Shown: positions 46,692 through 57,779 of the stretch, one piece after another
Layout: the number at the start of each line of letters is the position of its first letter
Numbering within the stretch: position 1 is the stretch's first letter
DNA from: Diadophis punctatus similis
Lineage: Eukaryota > Chordata > Lepidosauria > Squamata > Dipsadidae
Direction: 5' to 3'
DNA length: 64,000 nt
NCBI GenBank assembly: GCA_023053685.1
Contig: JALIGW010000004.1
Span: 82,245,297 to 82,309,296 of the forward strand
Notes under the pieces: model-generated
What the model saw: the letters and a program-made list of their open reading frames with translations, nothing else
Told to the model about the DNA's origin: nothing
The model's database searches: none
Made by a program: the position numbers and the translations under genes

Positions 46692-46951
46692 TGGGACAAC
46701 TCACCACGGCCAACTCATTGTGGCCACCTTGTCACGGCCAATTCGCCACGCAACCACTTGATGAGGGACAATTCAACAATTCAATTTAAGTATTTAAAAT
46801 AATTTTTAACAATAATTGTGCTTGTTGTCATTCACATTTCATTTTGTCTCTCCTTTGGCATCCTTTCTTCACTGATTCTATTCTACCATTTCTTTGATAT
46901 TAGTGTAACTCTTGCAAATTGTCCGGCGGCGAGCCGTGGTGAGTTGTCCTA
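46692..46951. mobile_element. small inverted-repeat element (GGGACAACTCACCACGGC ends)
   Basis: GGGACAACTCACCACGGC at 46693-46710 and its reverse GCCGTGGTGAGTTGTCC at 46933-46949 bound about 220 bp of AT-rich DNA. Superfamily unknown; no clear target duplication. Confidence 0.55.
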
Positions 46952-47184
46952 GACTCCCGGCTTCACGTGATTCCCATCCTTTGGCAACCTTCTGAGAAGC
47001 AAAGTCAACAGGGAAGTCCATTTCACTTAACAACCGTGTTACTAACTTAACAACCGCAGTGATTCACTTTAACAACTGTGGCAAGAAAGGCCGTGAAATA
47101 GGGCAAAACCCGCTTATCTTAGGTAGCAATGGAAATTTTGGGCCCAGTTGCAGTCAGAAGGAATATCTGGATTCCTAAACCTAG

Positions 47185-47563
47185 TGTCAGTTTTGGAAGC
47201 CATTTTTTTCTTTTTTGCTTCCTGACTGCCACACATTTTAGCCTGGGAAATTGGGAGGCGTTTTGTTTCATTGGAGCTGTAGGAAATTTAGTCATAACAA
47301 CATTCCTTACTCAAGGACATTTGTCTGCACCTGCTTGAGACTGCCTGGAGATTCTATCCACTTGAATGTGAAGATTTGGTTGGTGACGAACTTGTGGGTG
47401 TGGGGCAGGGTTGTGAACTTTCAACTGGGTGGGGAAACCCTGGAAGCTTTCAGATTTGGGTTTCCTCAGATGTGCCAACATGACATCTCTAATAAATTGG
47501 AGCTTTGAGGAATTCCAGCCTTGGGGTTTTATTTCGTTGGGGATGTTTTCTTGAAGCCTGACA
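47185..47563 (+). mobile_element. solo LTR, same family as 506-895
   Basis: It starts TGTCAGTTTTGG and ends AAGCCTGACA and aligns along its length with the LTR at 506-895, including gaagctttcagat, tgacatctcta and an aataaa near the 3' part. No convincing target duplication was found. Confidence 0.6.
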
Positions 47564-48114
47564 CCTTCCACCTTGGCAGAGGAAAATAGTTCTCAACTGT
47601 TTTCTTTTTGGCACCCGTTTATGTATCTCAATGCTCCTACATTGTCTACATCATCTATTTATTTTTAGGATAAGAAAAATGACCCTGGATTGTACAAAGG
47701 CACGTATAGCCGAGGATCCATTTTCCCATCGTGACAGAGTCAAAGTCCAGAAGAAAGACAGGAAGGGAACGGAGTGAAGTCATTAGAGACAGGACTCTAA
47801 TCGTGGATGGATGTGGGAATCGGGCAGCTTCGGGACTCCTTCCCGGATAGGGGTCGTGACCTTTCCACTGGAATTAATTCCTAGTCAATACGTTCACTTC
47901 CTCTTTTAATTTGAAAAGCCTGTCCTTTGCATTAAACATGCCTTGGGATGTAACACAATTGTCATGCAGCTTCTTGTAAAGAATTAAAAAGAAAAGAAAT
48001 ACAGAATGACTACAAAGACTCAGCAATAGTTTGAACCTGCAAATAAAAAGGGTGTAGTATCTAAGGCACGAGCTTAGAAACTTAACCTTAACCAAGCTAA
48101 AAGCTGGCAATCTC
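47564..48114. other. intronic sequence, nothing recognised
   Basis: No family seen; the same applies to 48591-49044, 49666-50257 and 50907-51249. Confidence 0.4.
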
Positions 48115-48405
48115 ATATAGTAGAACAGAGTAGAATAGAGAGTAGAGCGTAGAGAGTAAAGAATAGAGCAGAGCGGAAGGGAAGGGAAGGGAAGGGAAGA
48201 GAAGAGAAGAGAAGAGAAGAGAAGAGAAGAGAAGAGAAGAGAAGAGAAGAGAAGAGAAGAGAAGAGAAGAGAAGAGAAGAGAAGAGAAGAGAAGAGAAGA
48301 GAAGAGAAGAGAAGAGAAGAGAAGAGAAGAGAAGAGAAGAGAAGAGAAGAGAAGAGAAGAGAAGAGAAGAGAAGAAAGAGAAGAGAAGAGAAGAGAAATC
48401 ATAAG
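48115..48405. repeat. GAAGA purine microsatellite
   Basis: agtagaat-type units change to GGAAG and then to about 190 bp of GAAGA. Confidence 0.93.
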
Positions 48406-48590
48406 GCTGGCAGGAACCCTATACCTTTTCAGGTAAATGGCTGTCCAGTCTCTTCTTAAAAACCTCCAGGGATGGAGTACCCACAACCTCTGGAGGCAAG
48501 CCGTTCCACCAATTAATTGTTCTCAATGTCAAGAAATTTCTCCTTAGTTCCAGGTTGGATCTCTCTTTAATCTCTCTCCAATCATTTTTT
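48405..48590 (-). mobile_element. CR1 LINE fragment next to a GAAGA array
   Basis: CR1 sequence ggctgtccagtctcttctta and following consensus, immediately after the purine microsatellite 48115-48405. On the minus strand the array lies just beyond the CR1 3' end, where its tail repeat would be. Confidence 0.75.
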
Positions 48591-49044
48591 TATTTTTTAT
48601 TTGCCACGAACTGTAAACATGTATTAAAACCAAAAGGTGGATTCAGGTAGGAATTAGAAGCTAATTGCATAAGCTATGTATTATTTAGAACCGCGTCTGT
48701 GAATTTTTGCCTGGCTCGTGCTGCATTATCAAGAGCCTCGACTTTATCGTTTTAATAAAATCCTGCATGATTGCACAGATATTCAGAAGGATTTCTCTGT
48801 ATTTCTGGGCTTTGAGAAAGAAAATCTGAAGCATTTTTTTCCCGTACAGGGAGGCTGAAGGGAGAAGTCCTTGGTAGAAGGACTCGTCTCAGCAAGGCAG
48901 AGTTCAACATGGCTTATGGCAGCTTATTATTTTATGGTTCGTCGCACAGTCAGCCAGATGTTCAGACTGGATTTCGCATTTTTAACCACCTATCGAATTC
49001 TTCCATCTGGGCTAGGCAGATGTGGATGTTGGATGGTGTTAGAG

Positions 49045-49410
49045 AGCTCCCAAAGGTGCTTTTTCAAGAGGCAACTGGACTTCCTTGGTTTTCTTCGAAG
49101 ACATTTCGCTTCTCATCCAAGAAGCTGTTGATTTATCCCTTATAGCTTTTATGTACACTGAGAGCTTATGCACCGAAGACAAATTCCTTGTGTGTCCAAT
49201 CACACTTGGCCAATAAAGAATTCTATTCTATTCTATTCTATTCTATTCTATTCTATTCTATTCTATTCTATTCTATTCTATTCTATTCTATTCTAAGCTG
49301 AAGAAGCTTCTTGGATGAGAAGCGAAACATCTTCAAAGAAAAACCAAGAAAATCCAGTTGCCTCTTGAAAAAGCCACTTTGGGACAACCATGACCTGGAT
49401 GACTGAGACT
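49045..49410. repeat. Penelope-like inverted pair split by a LINE tail
   Basis: The reversed core at 49050-49130 and the forward core at 49295-49370 are separated by the LINE 3' end 49141-49294. Confidence 0.6.
49141..49294 (+). mobile_element. short CR1/L3-like 3' end with TTCTA tail, nested in a Penelope-like repeat
   Basis: About 80 bp of 3' UTR (ctgagagcttatgcaccgaa, cacttggccaataaag) and about 75 bp of TTCTA. It lies between two inverted halves of the host repeat; AAGCTG borders both sides as a likely target duplication. Confidence 0.78.
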
Positions 49411-49439
49411 GTTAGAGATGGTATAGGGTTTCCTGCCTG

Positions 49440-49507
49440 AGCAGAGGGTTCCTTCTGTTCTGTTGTTCTGTTCTGTTCTGTTCTGTTCCGTTCCGTTCCA
49501 TTCCATG
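49440..49507. repeat. short TTCTG/TTCCG/TTCCA pentamer tract
   Basis: The variants follow one another in blocks; a small version of the 30262 pattern. Confidence 0.85.
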
Positions 49508-49665
49508 CTACATATTGTCCTCAACAATCTGGGTCCTCATTCTACTGACCTCGGAAGGACGAAAGGCTGAGTCAACCTTGAGCCCCATCAAAATCGAACT
49601 CCTGGCTGTGGGCAGAGTCAGCCTTGCAATACTGCATTCTAACCACTGCGCCACCACGGCTCTGG
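49500..49665 (-). mobile_element. tRNA-derived SINE fragment
   Basis: cctcggaaggacgaaaggct, ttgagcc and gcgccaccacggctc are the reversed SINE body and head; the 3' end is missing. Confidence 0.75.
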
Positions 49666-50257
49666 TAATAAAACAAGGACTTGGAAAACAAGAACCGAGG
49701 AAGTTGTAAACTAATTTAGGTGGAAAACAGCAGCCAAAAACTCTTGACATATAGGTCAGTGGGGAAAAAATGTACAGCAATTTTCCTTGATAAGTAAGTA
49801 AGGCTTGCTGGCTGCTTTCCTGACAGTAGAACTCACTGAATGAAATGGGGCTCATTTTCTAAGTCAGATGGCACGATGGATGAGGAGTAAATATTTTAAT
49901 TATTTCTGAATGGCTGCGTGCATTGACAGCGGTAGATGGAATTCCACCAACCACTAGAACATTTGGCTTGAATGTTTTCCCTTCTTGCCAGATACGGCCT
50001 TATCTTGACATCTGCCAAGTTAGCAATGAAAGGAAGTGGAAGAGCATGATAAATTGCTTTGATCTGAGTCTGGACCAAGTATTAGCTTCAGCCAACAAGA
50101 AAATAATTGTTTGGTTTTTTGTTTTTTTTAATCAAGGCTAGGTCGTGAAAGATTTACAAGCATCTGATTGTATGTCATCTCATTTTGCCCTTGTAAAGAA
50201 CTGTGGCCAACAGAATATAGTCCATTTTTCAAGTGATATGGCCGATGATATTCTTAT

Positions 50258-50718
50258 CCCATTTTATTTATTTATTTATTTATTGGTATTTCTTATATGC
50301 CGCCCAACTCCCGAAGGACTCCGGGCGGCGTACAACAGTAAAAATACAAGAAACCAATATAAGCATTTAAAACAAATATGAAAATTTAAAAACCATAATC
50401 TTAAAAACATTTAATCAATTCGACTTCATACATACTTGGGGGTGAGCTCAGATGGATTACGCTCCACCCCCTGCCTGCAGGAAAAGCCATGTCTTAACAG
50501 CTTTCCGGAAGGCCAGTAGGGTGGGGATAGTTCGGGTCTCTGGGGGAAGTTGGTTCCAGAGCACGGGGCCTGCCACAGAGAAGGCTTTCCCCCTAGGGCC
50601 CGCCAGGCGACATTGCTTAGCCGATGGGACCTGGAGGAGGCCAACTCTGTGGGCCCTAACCGGTCGAAGGGAAGTGTGAGGCAGAATGCGGTCCCGGAGA
50701 TAACCTTGTAGTCTGATC
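50258..50718 (-). mobile_element. L2-like LINE 3' end
   Basis: The minus-strand frame at 50723-50457 reads YLRDRILPHTSLRPVRAHRV and GPVLWNQLPPETRTIPTLLA, close to the end of the L2 protein at 14603-16417. The 3' hairpin and TTTA tail (reversed) lie at 50258-50330. Confidence 0.85.
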
Positions 50719-50734
50719 TGCAATGCAGCTTCCT

Positions 50735-50906
50735 CAGTGGTGGGTTGCTATTGGTTTGCCCCGGATCGGGCGAACTGGTAGCGGCGGGAGGCTCTGCCCA
50801 CCTGCCCGGATGTCATCACAGGCGATCTGCGCATGTGCAGAAGCGCTGCACGTACGCGCATTCACAGTTCCGGACCGGTAGCGAGCGTAAGTGAAACCCA
50901 CTACTG
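50735..50906. mobile_element. short hAT copy
   Basis: cagtggtgggttgctattgg to gaaacccactactg with perfect duplication AGCTTCCT (50727-50734, 50907-50914). Confidence 0.86.
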
Positions 50907-51249
50907 AGCTTCCTGCTTTATTTTCAAGAGTCTTACCAACAGGAAACACTCAAGAACCAATCTGAATTCGACTAAGAACGTTGCGTCTTTACCAAGAGAT
51001 GGGCCTGCTTAGTATTTGGAATTCTAAAAGCTAAGCCGGGAAGGTGGAAAAACAGTTCCAAAGAAGACAATAGCGAAGAATTGTGGCCAGGAAATCTACA
51101 CAAAATGGATGGTGAGGGATGGTGCCTACAGAGGAGGAGGTGGTGAGATGGACTGAATGACTGAATGGCTAATATCATCATCCTTAGTAAATTGGTATCA
51201 CACTTCTCACAATTCCAAATGTGTTCCCTGGTCCCAAAATATTGTCCTC

Positions 51250-51650
51250 TACCTATAAGTTGTCCTCAACTTACAACAGTTCATTTAGTGATGGTTCAAA
51301 GTTACAACGGCATTGAAAAAATGTGACTTATGACCATTTTTCACCCTTAATGACCAGTCCGACATCCCCATGGTCACATGGCCAAAATTCAGATGCTTGG
51401 CAACTGGTTCCTATTTATGACCGTTGCTGCATCCCAAGGTCACGCGATCCCCTTTTGCGACCGTCTGACAATGGGGAAGCCAGGTTCACTGAACAACCGG
51501 GTCACTGACTTTATCAGCGGCAGGGATTCACTCAACAACCATGGCGAGAAAGGTGGTAAAATGAGGGAAAACTCACTTAACAATGGTCTCACTGAACATC
51601 AGAAATGTGGGGCTCAATTGCGGTCATATGTCGAGGACTACTTGTAGTAA
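51250..51650. mobile_element. acttacgacc-type MITE, near complete
   Basis: ttgtcctcaacttacaacag to tcatatgtcgaggactactt. Confidence 0.72.
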
Positions 51651-51734
51651 ACATTATTTTCGCGAGCACAAAATTCGGAAGGCCTGGTAGAATAGAATAT
51701 AATTTTTTAAAAAATATTTTTTATTTTTTCTCCA

Positions 51735-51772
51735 CAATTTCAATAATAATAGTAATAATAATAATAATCATT

Positions 51773-51824
<52 letters not shown>

Positions 51825-51837
51825 CAACATCAACAAT

Positions 51838-51868
<31 letters not shown>
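51735..51868. repeat. trinucleotide array ATA, ATC, AAC
   Basis: Successive blocks of aat, atc and aac units next to the CR1 3' end. Confidence 0.9.
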
Positions 51869-52092
51869 GAGTTGGAAGGGACCTTGGAGGTCTTCTAGTC
51901 CAACCCCCTGATTAGGCAGGAAACCCTACACCACTTCAGACAAATGGTTATGCAATATCTTCTTAAAAACTTCCAGTGTTGGAGCATTCACAATTTCTGG
52001 AGGCAAGCTGTTCCACTGATTAATTGTTCTAACTGTCAGGAAATTTCTCCTTAGTTCTAAGTTGCTTCTCTCCTTGATCAGTTTCCACCCAC
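51869..52092 (-). mobile_element. CR1 LINE 3' region next to an ATC/AAC array
   Basis: Starts with the reversed 3' end agagttggaagggaccttgg and continues to gatcagtttccacccacc, where a SINE fragment abuts. A trinucleotide array (51735-51868) lies at the CR1 3' end. Confidence 0.8.
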
Positions 52093-52222
52093 CTCGGAAG
52101 GACGGATGGCTGAATCAACCTTCAGCCTGCTGAGATTCGAACTGCTAAATTGCAGGCAGCCGGCAGTCAGCAGAAGTAGCCTGCAAGTACTGCATTCTAA
52201 CCACTGCGTCACCGCGGCTCAT
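52090..52222 (-). mobile_element. tRNA-derived SINE head fragment
   Basis: cctcggaaggacggatggct to ccactgcgtcaccgcggctc; abuts CR1 at 52092. Confidence 0.75.
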
Positions 52223-52425
52223 GTGAATGTGATCCTAGAAACTACATTTGGCTTCAGAGTTGGAGGCCGGCTCAGCTGTAATGCATTCAACTACTTTAAT
52301 ATTTATTTTCTCATATTCCTAGTAGATAGATGTGTCTGTTAAGCAAAGATTTTTTTTTAAAAAATGGGAAAATTAAAAGGCAAAAAACCCCCACAATGAT
52401 TGCTGAGGAAACGGAGGCCCATATT

Positions 52426-52862
52426 CAGGGGTGGGCTCCTGGGGGTTCAGCAGGGTTCGGGCGATCCTCTAGCTAAGGATTGCCAGGGTTTGGCGAACCC
52501 CCAAATGCCACCCCTGGCTGGCCACACCCACACCTTCCCTCCCCTCCCTCCCCTTCCAGGAGTCTCCATGTGGCCCGTTCATCATTCCAGGTAAGTGCAG
52601 GGGCTGCCGGAGGGTCTGGGAGGGCGAAAAATGGGCCTCCCAGATGTTCCAGAAGTCCTAAAATGGGCCTGTTTCCAGCCTCTGGAGCCTGGGAGGAAGC
52701 AGTTTTCGTCCTCCTGGAGGCTAGGAAGCCTCCAGAGCCTGTGGAGGGTGAAAAATGCCCCCCCCCGGTGCAGGCAGCTGACTAGGCCACGCACACCATG
52801 GCCATGCCCATCCAGCAACGGGGCAGCGAACCCATTGCTAAAGGATCTGAGGCCCACCCCTG
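52426..52862. mobile_element. hAT copy with a divergent interior
   Basis: caggggtgggctcctggggg to gaggcccacccctg with perfect duplication CCCATATT (52418-52425, 52863-52870). The 437-bp interior is G-rich with no coding signal. Confidence 0.85.
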
Positions 52863-53478
52863 CCCATATTCATATCACCTTGGACTCAACCAAAGCCCAC
52901 AGTCATCTTTTCACTTGGCTTGTAAGGGCTGTTCACCAGTCCTTGGATGTAGAGTTATTTAGGGTTTTGCACTCAATGCAATATAGGCATTGATCCATCT
53001 GGCGCAATGCATCACAATCTCATTTTAAAAGACTAATTGGGGAGAGGACTTACAATTATGCAAAATCCATGAATCGTAGTGGAAATCTGGTTGGCTGGAC
53101 GCAAACTCTGTGGCTCAGAAGTCCAATAACTCAAATTTTCCACTGTATTGCCAAACGTGAATAGCAATTTCAAACACAAGGTTGGTTTTTTTTTTGAAAG
53201 GGTCTATTTCTAGATGTTTACATATTTATTTTACTTAGCGTATCTCTGATGGAGAGGGGCGATTTACAAATAGGAAATATAAAATAAATAAATAGATAAA
53301 TATTTATACAGCCATCCAGCCATTTATACAGCTCACAAACACATGAGTCTGGTGAGCTGTACAACACAACGGTTAAAAACTCCAGAACAATCTAAAAATA
53401 AACAAATGAAAAATTAACAGATAAACAGGAAAATAAAAAGATAAAATCTGAGAATGTGGGTGAACTGTAGGAATTCAT

Positions 53479-53704
53479 TGTTGGAATGTATTTTTTATGC
53501 AACAACTGCAGTAATATTCAGCCAGTAGATGGCAGTGTTTACAAGTTTGGATCTATGGTATATATACTGTACTCTATGCTCTATGTTGTTCTAAGTAGAG
53601 TTTCCTGTTTCTTGTTACAGTTAAACACAGTTGAGCAGTAAAGCACATGGTGACTGTACCCTTTTTTTGCTTTGTGGTGCTATATATAAACAGAGTTTCT
53701 AACA
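53479..53704 (+). mobile_element. possible small solo LTR
   Basis: It begins TGTTGGAA and ends TTTCTAACA, a near inverted repeat of TG...CA type, and contains a TATA-like tatatatactg. Flanks ttcat and tgaac do not match as a duplication, so the call is weak. It carries a CTCF-like motif at 53522-53537. Confidence 0.35.
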
Positions 53705-53794
53705 TGAACAAAGATCACTTAATCTCAGACAGCCATCTTGCATTCCCTTAGGCTGGTGGAAAAAAAAGAGTTTTAAGGACATTCTAGAATAAGG

Positions 53795-54305
53795 TGACCA
53801 GACGTCCAGCTTTTGGTGGGACAGTCCCGCTTTTTAATAATTTGTCCCGTGTCCCCATGGCATTTCAAAAAAGTCCCGCTTTTTAAATTTGAATTTGCCC
53901 TGCACACCCCTCTGCCTCCTGCCTCGCCTGCCTCCTCCTGCCAGGTGGGGAGGGAGGGCAGTGAGAGGGGCAGCGGTGGTCTTGCCTGTTCATCGCCGCA
54001 GAGCCGAAGAAGTTGGTGGTGTTCGCGGCGCGGGGCTTCCCCCGCCTGCTTTCCCCAGCTGCCGGGACGCCGCCATTTGCATTCTTTTGCCCTCTGTGCA
54101 AGCAGAATGTTCTGCAGCGACGAAGAGGTAAGCCTGTGCCGGTAGGAACCCACCCCTGGCTGCGATGAAGGGGGGGGTGTTGGGGGGGGTGCACAAAGCT
54201 GCAGGATAAGAGAGACGGACCCCTCCCATCTTGCTATCCTAGAAACCCCCCGTCAATGGTGTCCCGCTTTACAAATATTAAAATCTGGTCACCTTATTCT
54301 AGAAG
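53795..54305. mobile_element. inverted-repeat element (AAGGTGACCAGAC ends) containing a hAT end
   Basis: aataaggtgaccagacgtcc at the left and ctggtcaccttatt at the right are inverted, and both outer flanks contain ttctaga. Inside, ggaacccacccctg near 54145-54158 is a right end of the short hAT family. Confidence 0.6.
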
Positions 54306-54307
54306 GC

Positions 54308-54600
54308 TAACAGATATGGGGCTGTCCTCACCTTGGGTTTAATGATGTTCCAGAGAGTAGGGGACACAGCAGAAAAGGCACACTGCCTGGGTCCCACCAG
54401 ATGGAATTCCTTTGGAGACAGGACCCACAGCAAGCCTTCTGCCTTACCTGGTGGGATGGGTAGATGTAACAGGGAAAAGGTGGTCCCTCAGATAACTTGG
54501 TTCTATGCCATGTAGGGCTTTCAAGATAAAAACTAGCATCTTGAGTTGCGTCTGGAAGGAAACTGGTAACCAATGCAGCTCACTAACAGGTGTAACAGAT
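54308..54600. mobile_element. probable decayed LINE untranslated region
   Basis: ccatgtagggctttcaagat and ggtaaccaatgcagctcac resemble a dispersed reptile repeat that I recall but cannot name with certainty. Confidence 0.35.
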
Positions 54601-54637
54601 ATTTTCCTAGGGACATACATAATGGTCTGTCTAGGAA

Positions 54638-54862
54638 TAGTGCGGTGGCCTAGAGGTGGAGCTATTGCCTAACAATCAGGAGGCTGTGAGTTCGATCCTA
54701 AATAGAGGCAGATATTTCTCTCTCTGGCCACAATGAGAATATATCTACTGAACAAAACTCCACATTGGCAACAGGAAGGGCATCTGGCCATAAACACTCT
54801 GCTAGCTCCATTCAGTTGCCCAGACTCCAGCCCGCAAGGGATTATGGGGTCATTAAAAGAAG
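54638..54862 (+). mobile_element. tRNA-derived SINE with BovB-like tail
   Basis: Tracks the copy at 1705-1930: gtgcggtggcctagaggtgg, aatcaggaggctgtgagttc, then ggaagggcatctggcc and gcaagggattatggggtc. Confidence 0.8.
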
Positions 54863-55331
54863 CTGATGATATATAATTGTCTGTCCAGTTGCATTCTGCA
54901 CCAAATGAAGCTTCCAAACGTCCTTGAAGCGAAATGTTTTTTCATGCAAAACAGGTATTCATTTAGGCAGGGATAAAAATTGAAGGCTGTGTTCCAATTT
55001 CTCTCCCTCTTTTCAGGTTTTCTAATTTCCCTCCCCAAATAGGACACTTTTCAAAAATGTCTAGATAACGATTTAAAAAAAAAATACCAAACAACCACAG
55101 GCTGTAGCTCTATGAATCACAATAAGACATTTATTTTGACACTAGAGGACACCATTGTGAATTAAACAGTATAATGGAGAAAATGGTGTCATTGGCTGAT
55201 AAATTGAATGACGATGCCTTCAACTTTAGCAATAGCAAAAGAAGCATATTCTCTTTGAAAACATACGTCCCCCTCAGCAAAACAATGTAAGAGGGTGGCG
55301 GAAGCAAAGCTCACTAGATAAACTAGCAAAA
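54863..55331. other. intronic sequence, nothing recognised
   Basis: No family or frame; 52871-53478 is similarly plain. Confidence 0.4.
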
Positions 55332-55560
55332 GCAATAGCACTTAGACTTATATACCGCTTCTCAGTGCTTTTACAGCCCTCTCTAAGCAGTTTACAGAGT
55401 CAGCATGTTGCTCCCAGTAATTTGGGTTCTCATTTTACTGACCTCGGAAGGATGGAAGGCTGAGTTAACCTTGAGCCGGCGAGAATGGAACTGCTGACAG
55501 TGAGCAGAGTTAGCCTGCAATACTGCATTCTAACCACTGCGCCACCACGGCTCTTTAAGG
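55332..55560 (-). mobile_element. tRNA-derived SINE
   Basis: A complete reversed copy: tagcacttagacttatatac at the left, gcgccaccacggctctt at the right. Confidence 0.8.
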
Positions 55561-55750
55561 TTAAAAGGCTAAGCTTAGAAAAACAAGGAAACAAATTAAA
55601 ACTTGGTTTGCATTCCCAATAAAATAAGGAGGCGGGAAAGCTCTGCAAATTTTTCTTTCTTTGAATTTTAGAACTTCAGTGACAAAGACCGGAAGCAGCA
55701 GAATCAAGACAGTCTTCTAAGCAAGCACTATCTCTGCTAAAAAATGAATA

Positions 55751-56395
55751 CAGGTAGTCCTTCGTCTTACGACCGCAAACTGAGCCCAAAATTTCTGTTG
55801 CTAAGTGAGACATTTGTGAAATCACTTTTGCCCCGTTTCTTGCCACCTAGGTTAAGTGAATCACTCCAGTTGTTCAGTTAGGAACATGGTTGTTAAGTGA
55901 ATCTTGGCTTCCCAGTTGATTTTGCCCATCGGAAGGTTTGCGAAAGGGGTTCACATGACCCCGGGACACCGCAACTGTCATAAATATGAGTCAGTTGCTA
56001 AGCAATAGCACTTAGACTTATATACAGCTTCACAGTGCTTTACAGCCCTCTCTAAGCGGTTTACAGAATCAGCGTACTGCCCCCAACGAGCTGGGTCCTC
56101 ATTTTACCCACCTCGAAAGGACGGAAGGCGGAGTCAACCTTGAGCCTGGTGAGATTCGAACTGCCAAATTGCAGGCAGCCGGCAGTCAGCAGAAGTAGCC
56201 TGCAGTACTGCACTCTAACCACTGCGTCGCCGTGGCTCCGAATTTTGATCACGTGATGACGGGGCTGCTACAAGTGTGGTTGTTAAGAGTCTGATGGTCG
56301 TACGTGTGAAAAACGGTCATCAGTCCCTTTTTTCAGTGCCATGGTAACTTTGAACGGTCACTAAACAAACTGTTGTAAGTCGAGGACTACCTGTA
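55751..56395. mobile_element. acttacgacc-type MITE with SINE inside
   Basis: caggtagtccttcgtcttac at the left and gtcgaggactacctgta at the right, with TA at both outer edges; the SINE 56004-56237 interrupts it. Confidence 0.75.
56004..56237 (-). mobile_element. tRNA-derived SINE nested in a MITE
   Basis: A reversed copy between MITE halves that otherwise join at gctaagca / cgaattttgatc. Confidence 0.8.
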
Positions 56396-57162
56396 CACCT
56401 GGAGCCATGACAGTTACCTTTATTATATTTAATTTAGCTTTATTACCTTCATTCTCTTCCTTTGTCAGAGGAAATCTTTGGATCCAACCCATTAGATTAA
56501 GATCTGTATGGGGAGAGGAAATTGACCATTCAGGCCTACAGATTGATGGTCCTTATAGCATTTATCCAGGTACTATCAATTACTGGAATTGTCATTTTTC
56601 AACTGGCAACACAGTAGGTTTTACAACACTCATTTTATTCAGATTATTTTCTTTCACTTAAGCATTCTTAGCATACAGCAAATAATTCAAACAGCTGATT
56701 AAAGATTAAAACAAATTGTAAGATGCAGAATATTGCTTTTTTTTTTAGTATAGCATCTGAGAGCATTAACAAATTAATAAGGTGCTTTCTATTATTAATT
56801 CCCATCCGCTACATAATACGAATAACGATGAGTTCTCTGAATATATTTTCAGTTTGTGGGAATGCACTAAACTCTAAAAATAAAAGTATAAAATATTCAC
56901 CTTTTTTAAAAAAAAAACAGACAAGTGCTTTTATCAATTCAAGACACATATCAAAAATAAGAAGGAAATATGACAGGAACGAAATAATTATTTTATGCTG
57001 CGTATGTGATAAATGTAAAATCTGCCCCCTCATCCAAGATAAAGCTGTAATAAAACCCAATCCAATTTAATTATGAAATATAAAAAATTACAAGGTTTAG
57101 TAGTGTGTTAATATAATGTATAACATGCAAGAACATTCTAGAATGGTTGACTTTTATCAGCT
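56396..57162. other. AT-rich intronic sequence
   Basis: Two chance frames of 84 and 115 codons have low-complexity composition and no recognised domain. Confidence 0.4.
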
Positions 57163-57779
57163 ACCGCGGTCCCTCTGCCACTGAAAACGGAGCTCAGGAG
57201 GGCCATGTGTGGCCCTCCAAGGCTCCGATTTTGCCCGTGATGTCCTCCTGCAGCCCCCTCCCGGGCTCCGTTTTCACTGGCAGAGGACTGCAGGAGGCTG
57301 TCGCGGCTGAAAACGGGGCTTGGGGGAGTCGTATGCGGCCCTCCGGAGCTCTGTTTTTGCTAGCAGAGGGCTAGTAAAACAAACTAAAAACAAAACAAAA
57401 GGAGAAGTATTTCCCCTTTTGAATTTGAGCATGCAAGGAAGGACAGGAAAGGAGAAAGGGAAAGATGAAAGACAAAGAAAAAGAAGGGAAGATGGGAAGA
57501 GAGCAAGGAAGGAAAAAGAAGGAAAGAGGGGGAAGAAGAAGAAAGGAGAATGAAAAGGGAAGGAAAAAGAAGAGAAGGAAGGAAGAAAGGAAGGAAGGAA
57601 GGAAGGAAGGAAGATTATAATGAGAGTGAGGGATGGTCTGGGGGAAGTCCTCCATGGCCACCAAAGGTGCCCCTGACACAAGTGACGTCGAGTTGGCCAC
57701 GCCCATGCTGCCCCCGCCCCCCAAGGTCAAACACAACCCTGATGTGGCCCTCAATGAAATCGAATTTGACACCCCTGCT
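57163..57779. mobile_element. hAT-like element with GA-rich interior (CAGGGGTGTCAA family, reversed)
   Basis: The right end aatttgacacccctg (reverse of the 12222 type) is clear; the left end is not. The interior holds a GAAGGAAG-type tract at about 57430-57612. Confidence 0.55.

Larger units (their letters stand above)
46252..47150. mobile_element. MITE carrying CR1, a microsatellite and a small inverted-repeat element
   Basis: MITE pieces 46252-46425 and 46958-47150 bracket the CR1 with ATTCT tail and the element at 46692-46951. Confidence 0.65.

Noticed and set aside
56407..57070. 84- and 115-codon frames as genes
   Set aside because: Hydrophobic or lysine-rich low-complexity translation of AT-rich DNA with no domain or splice support.
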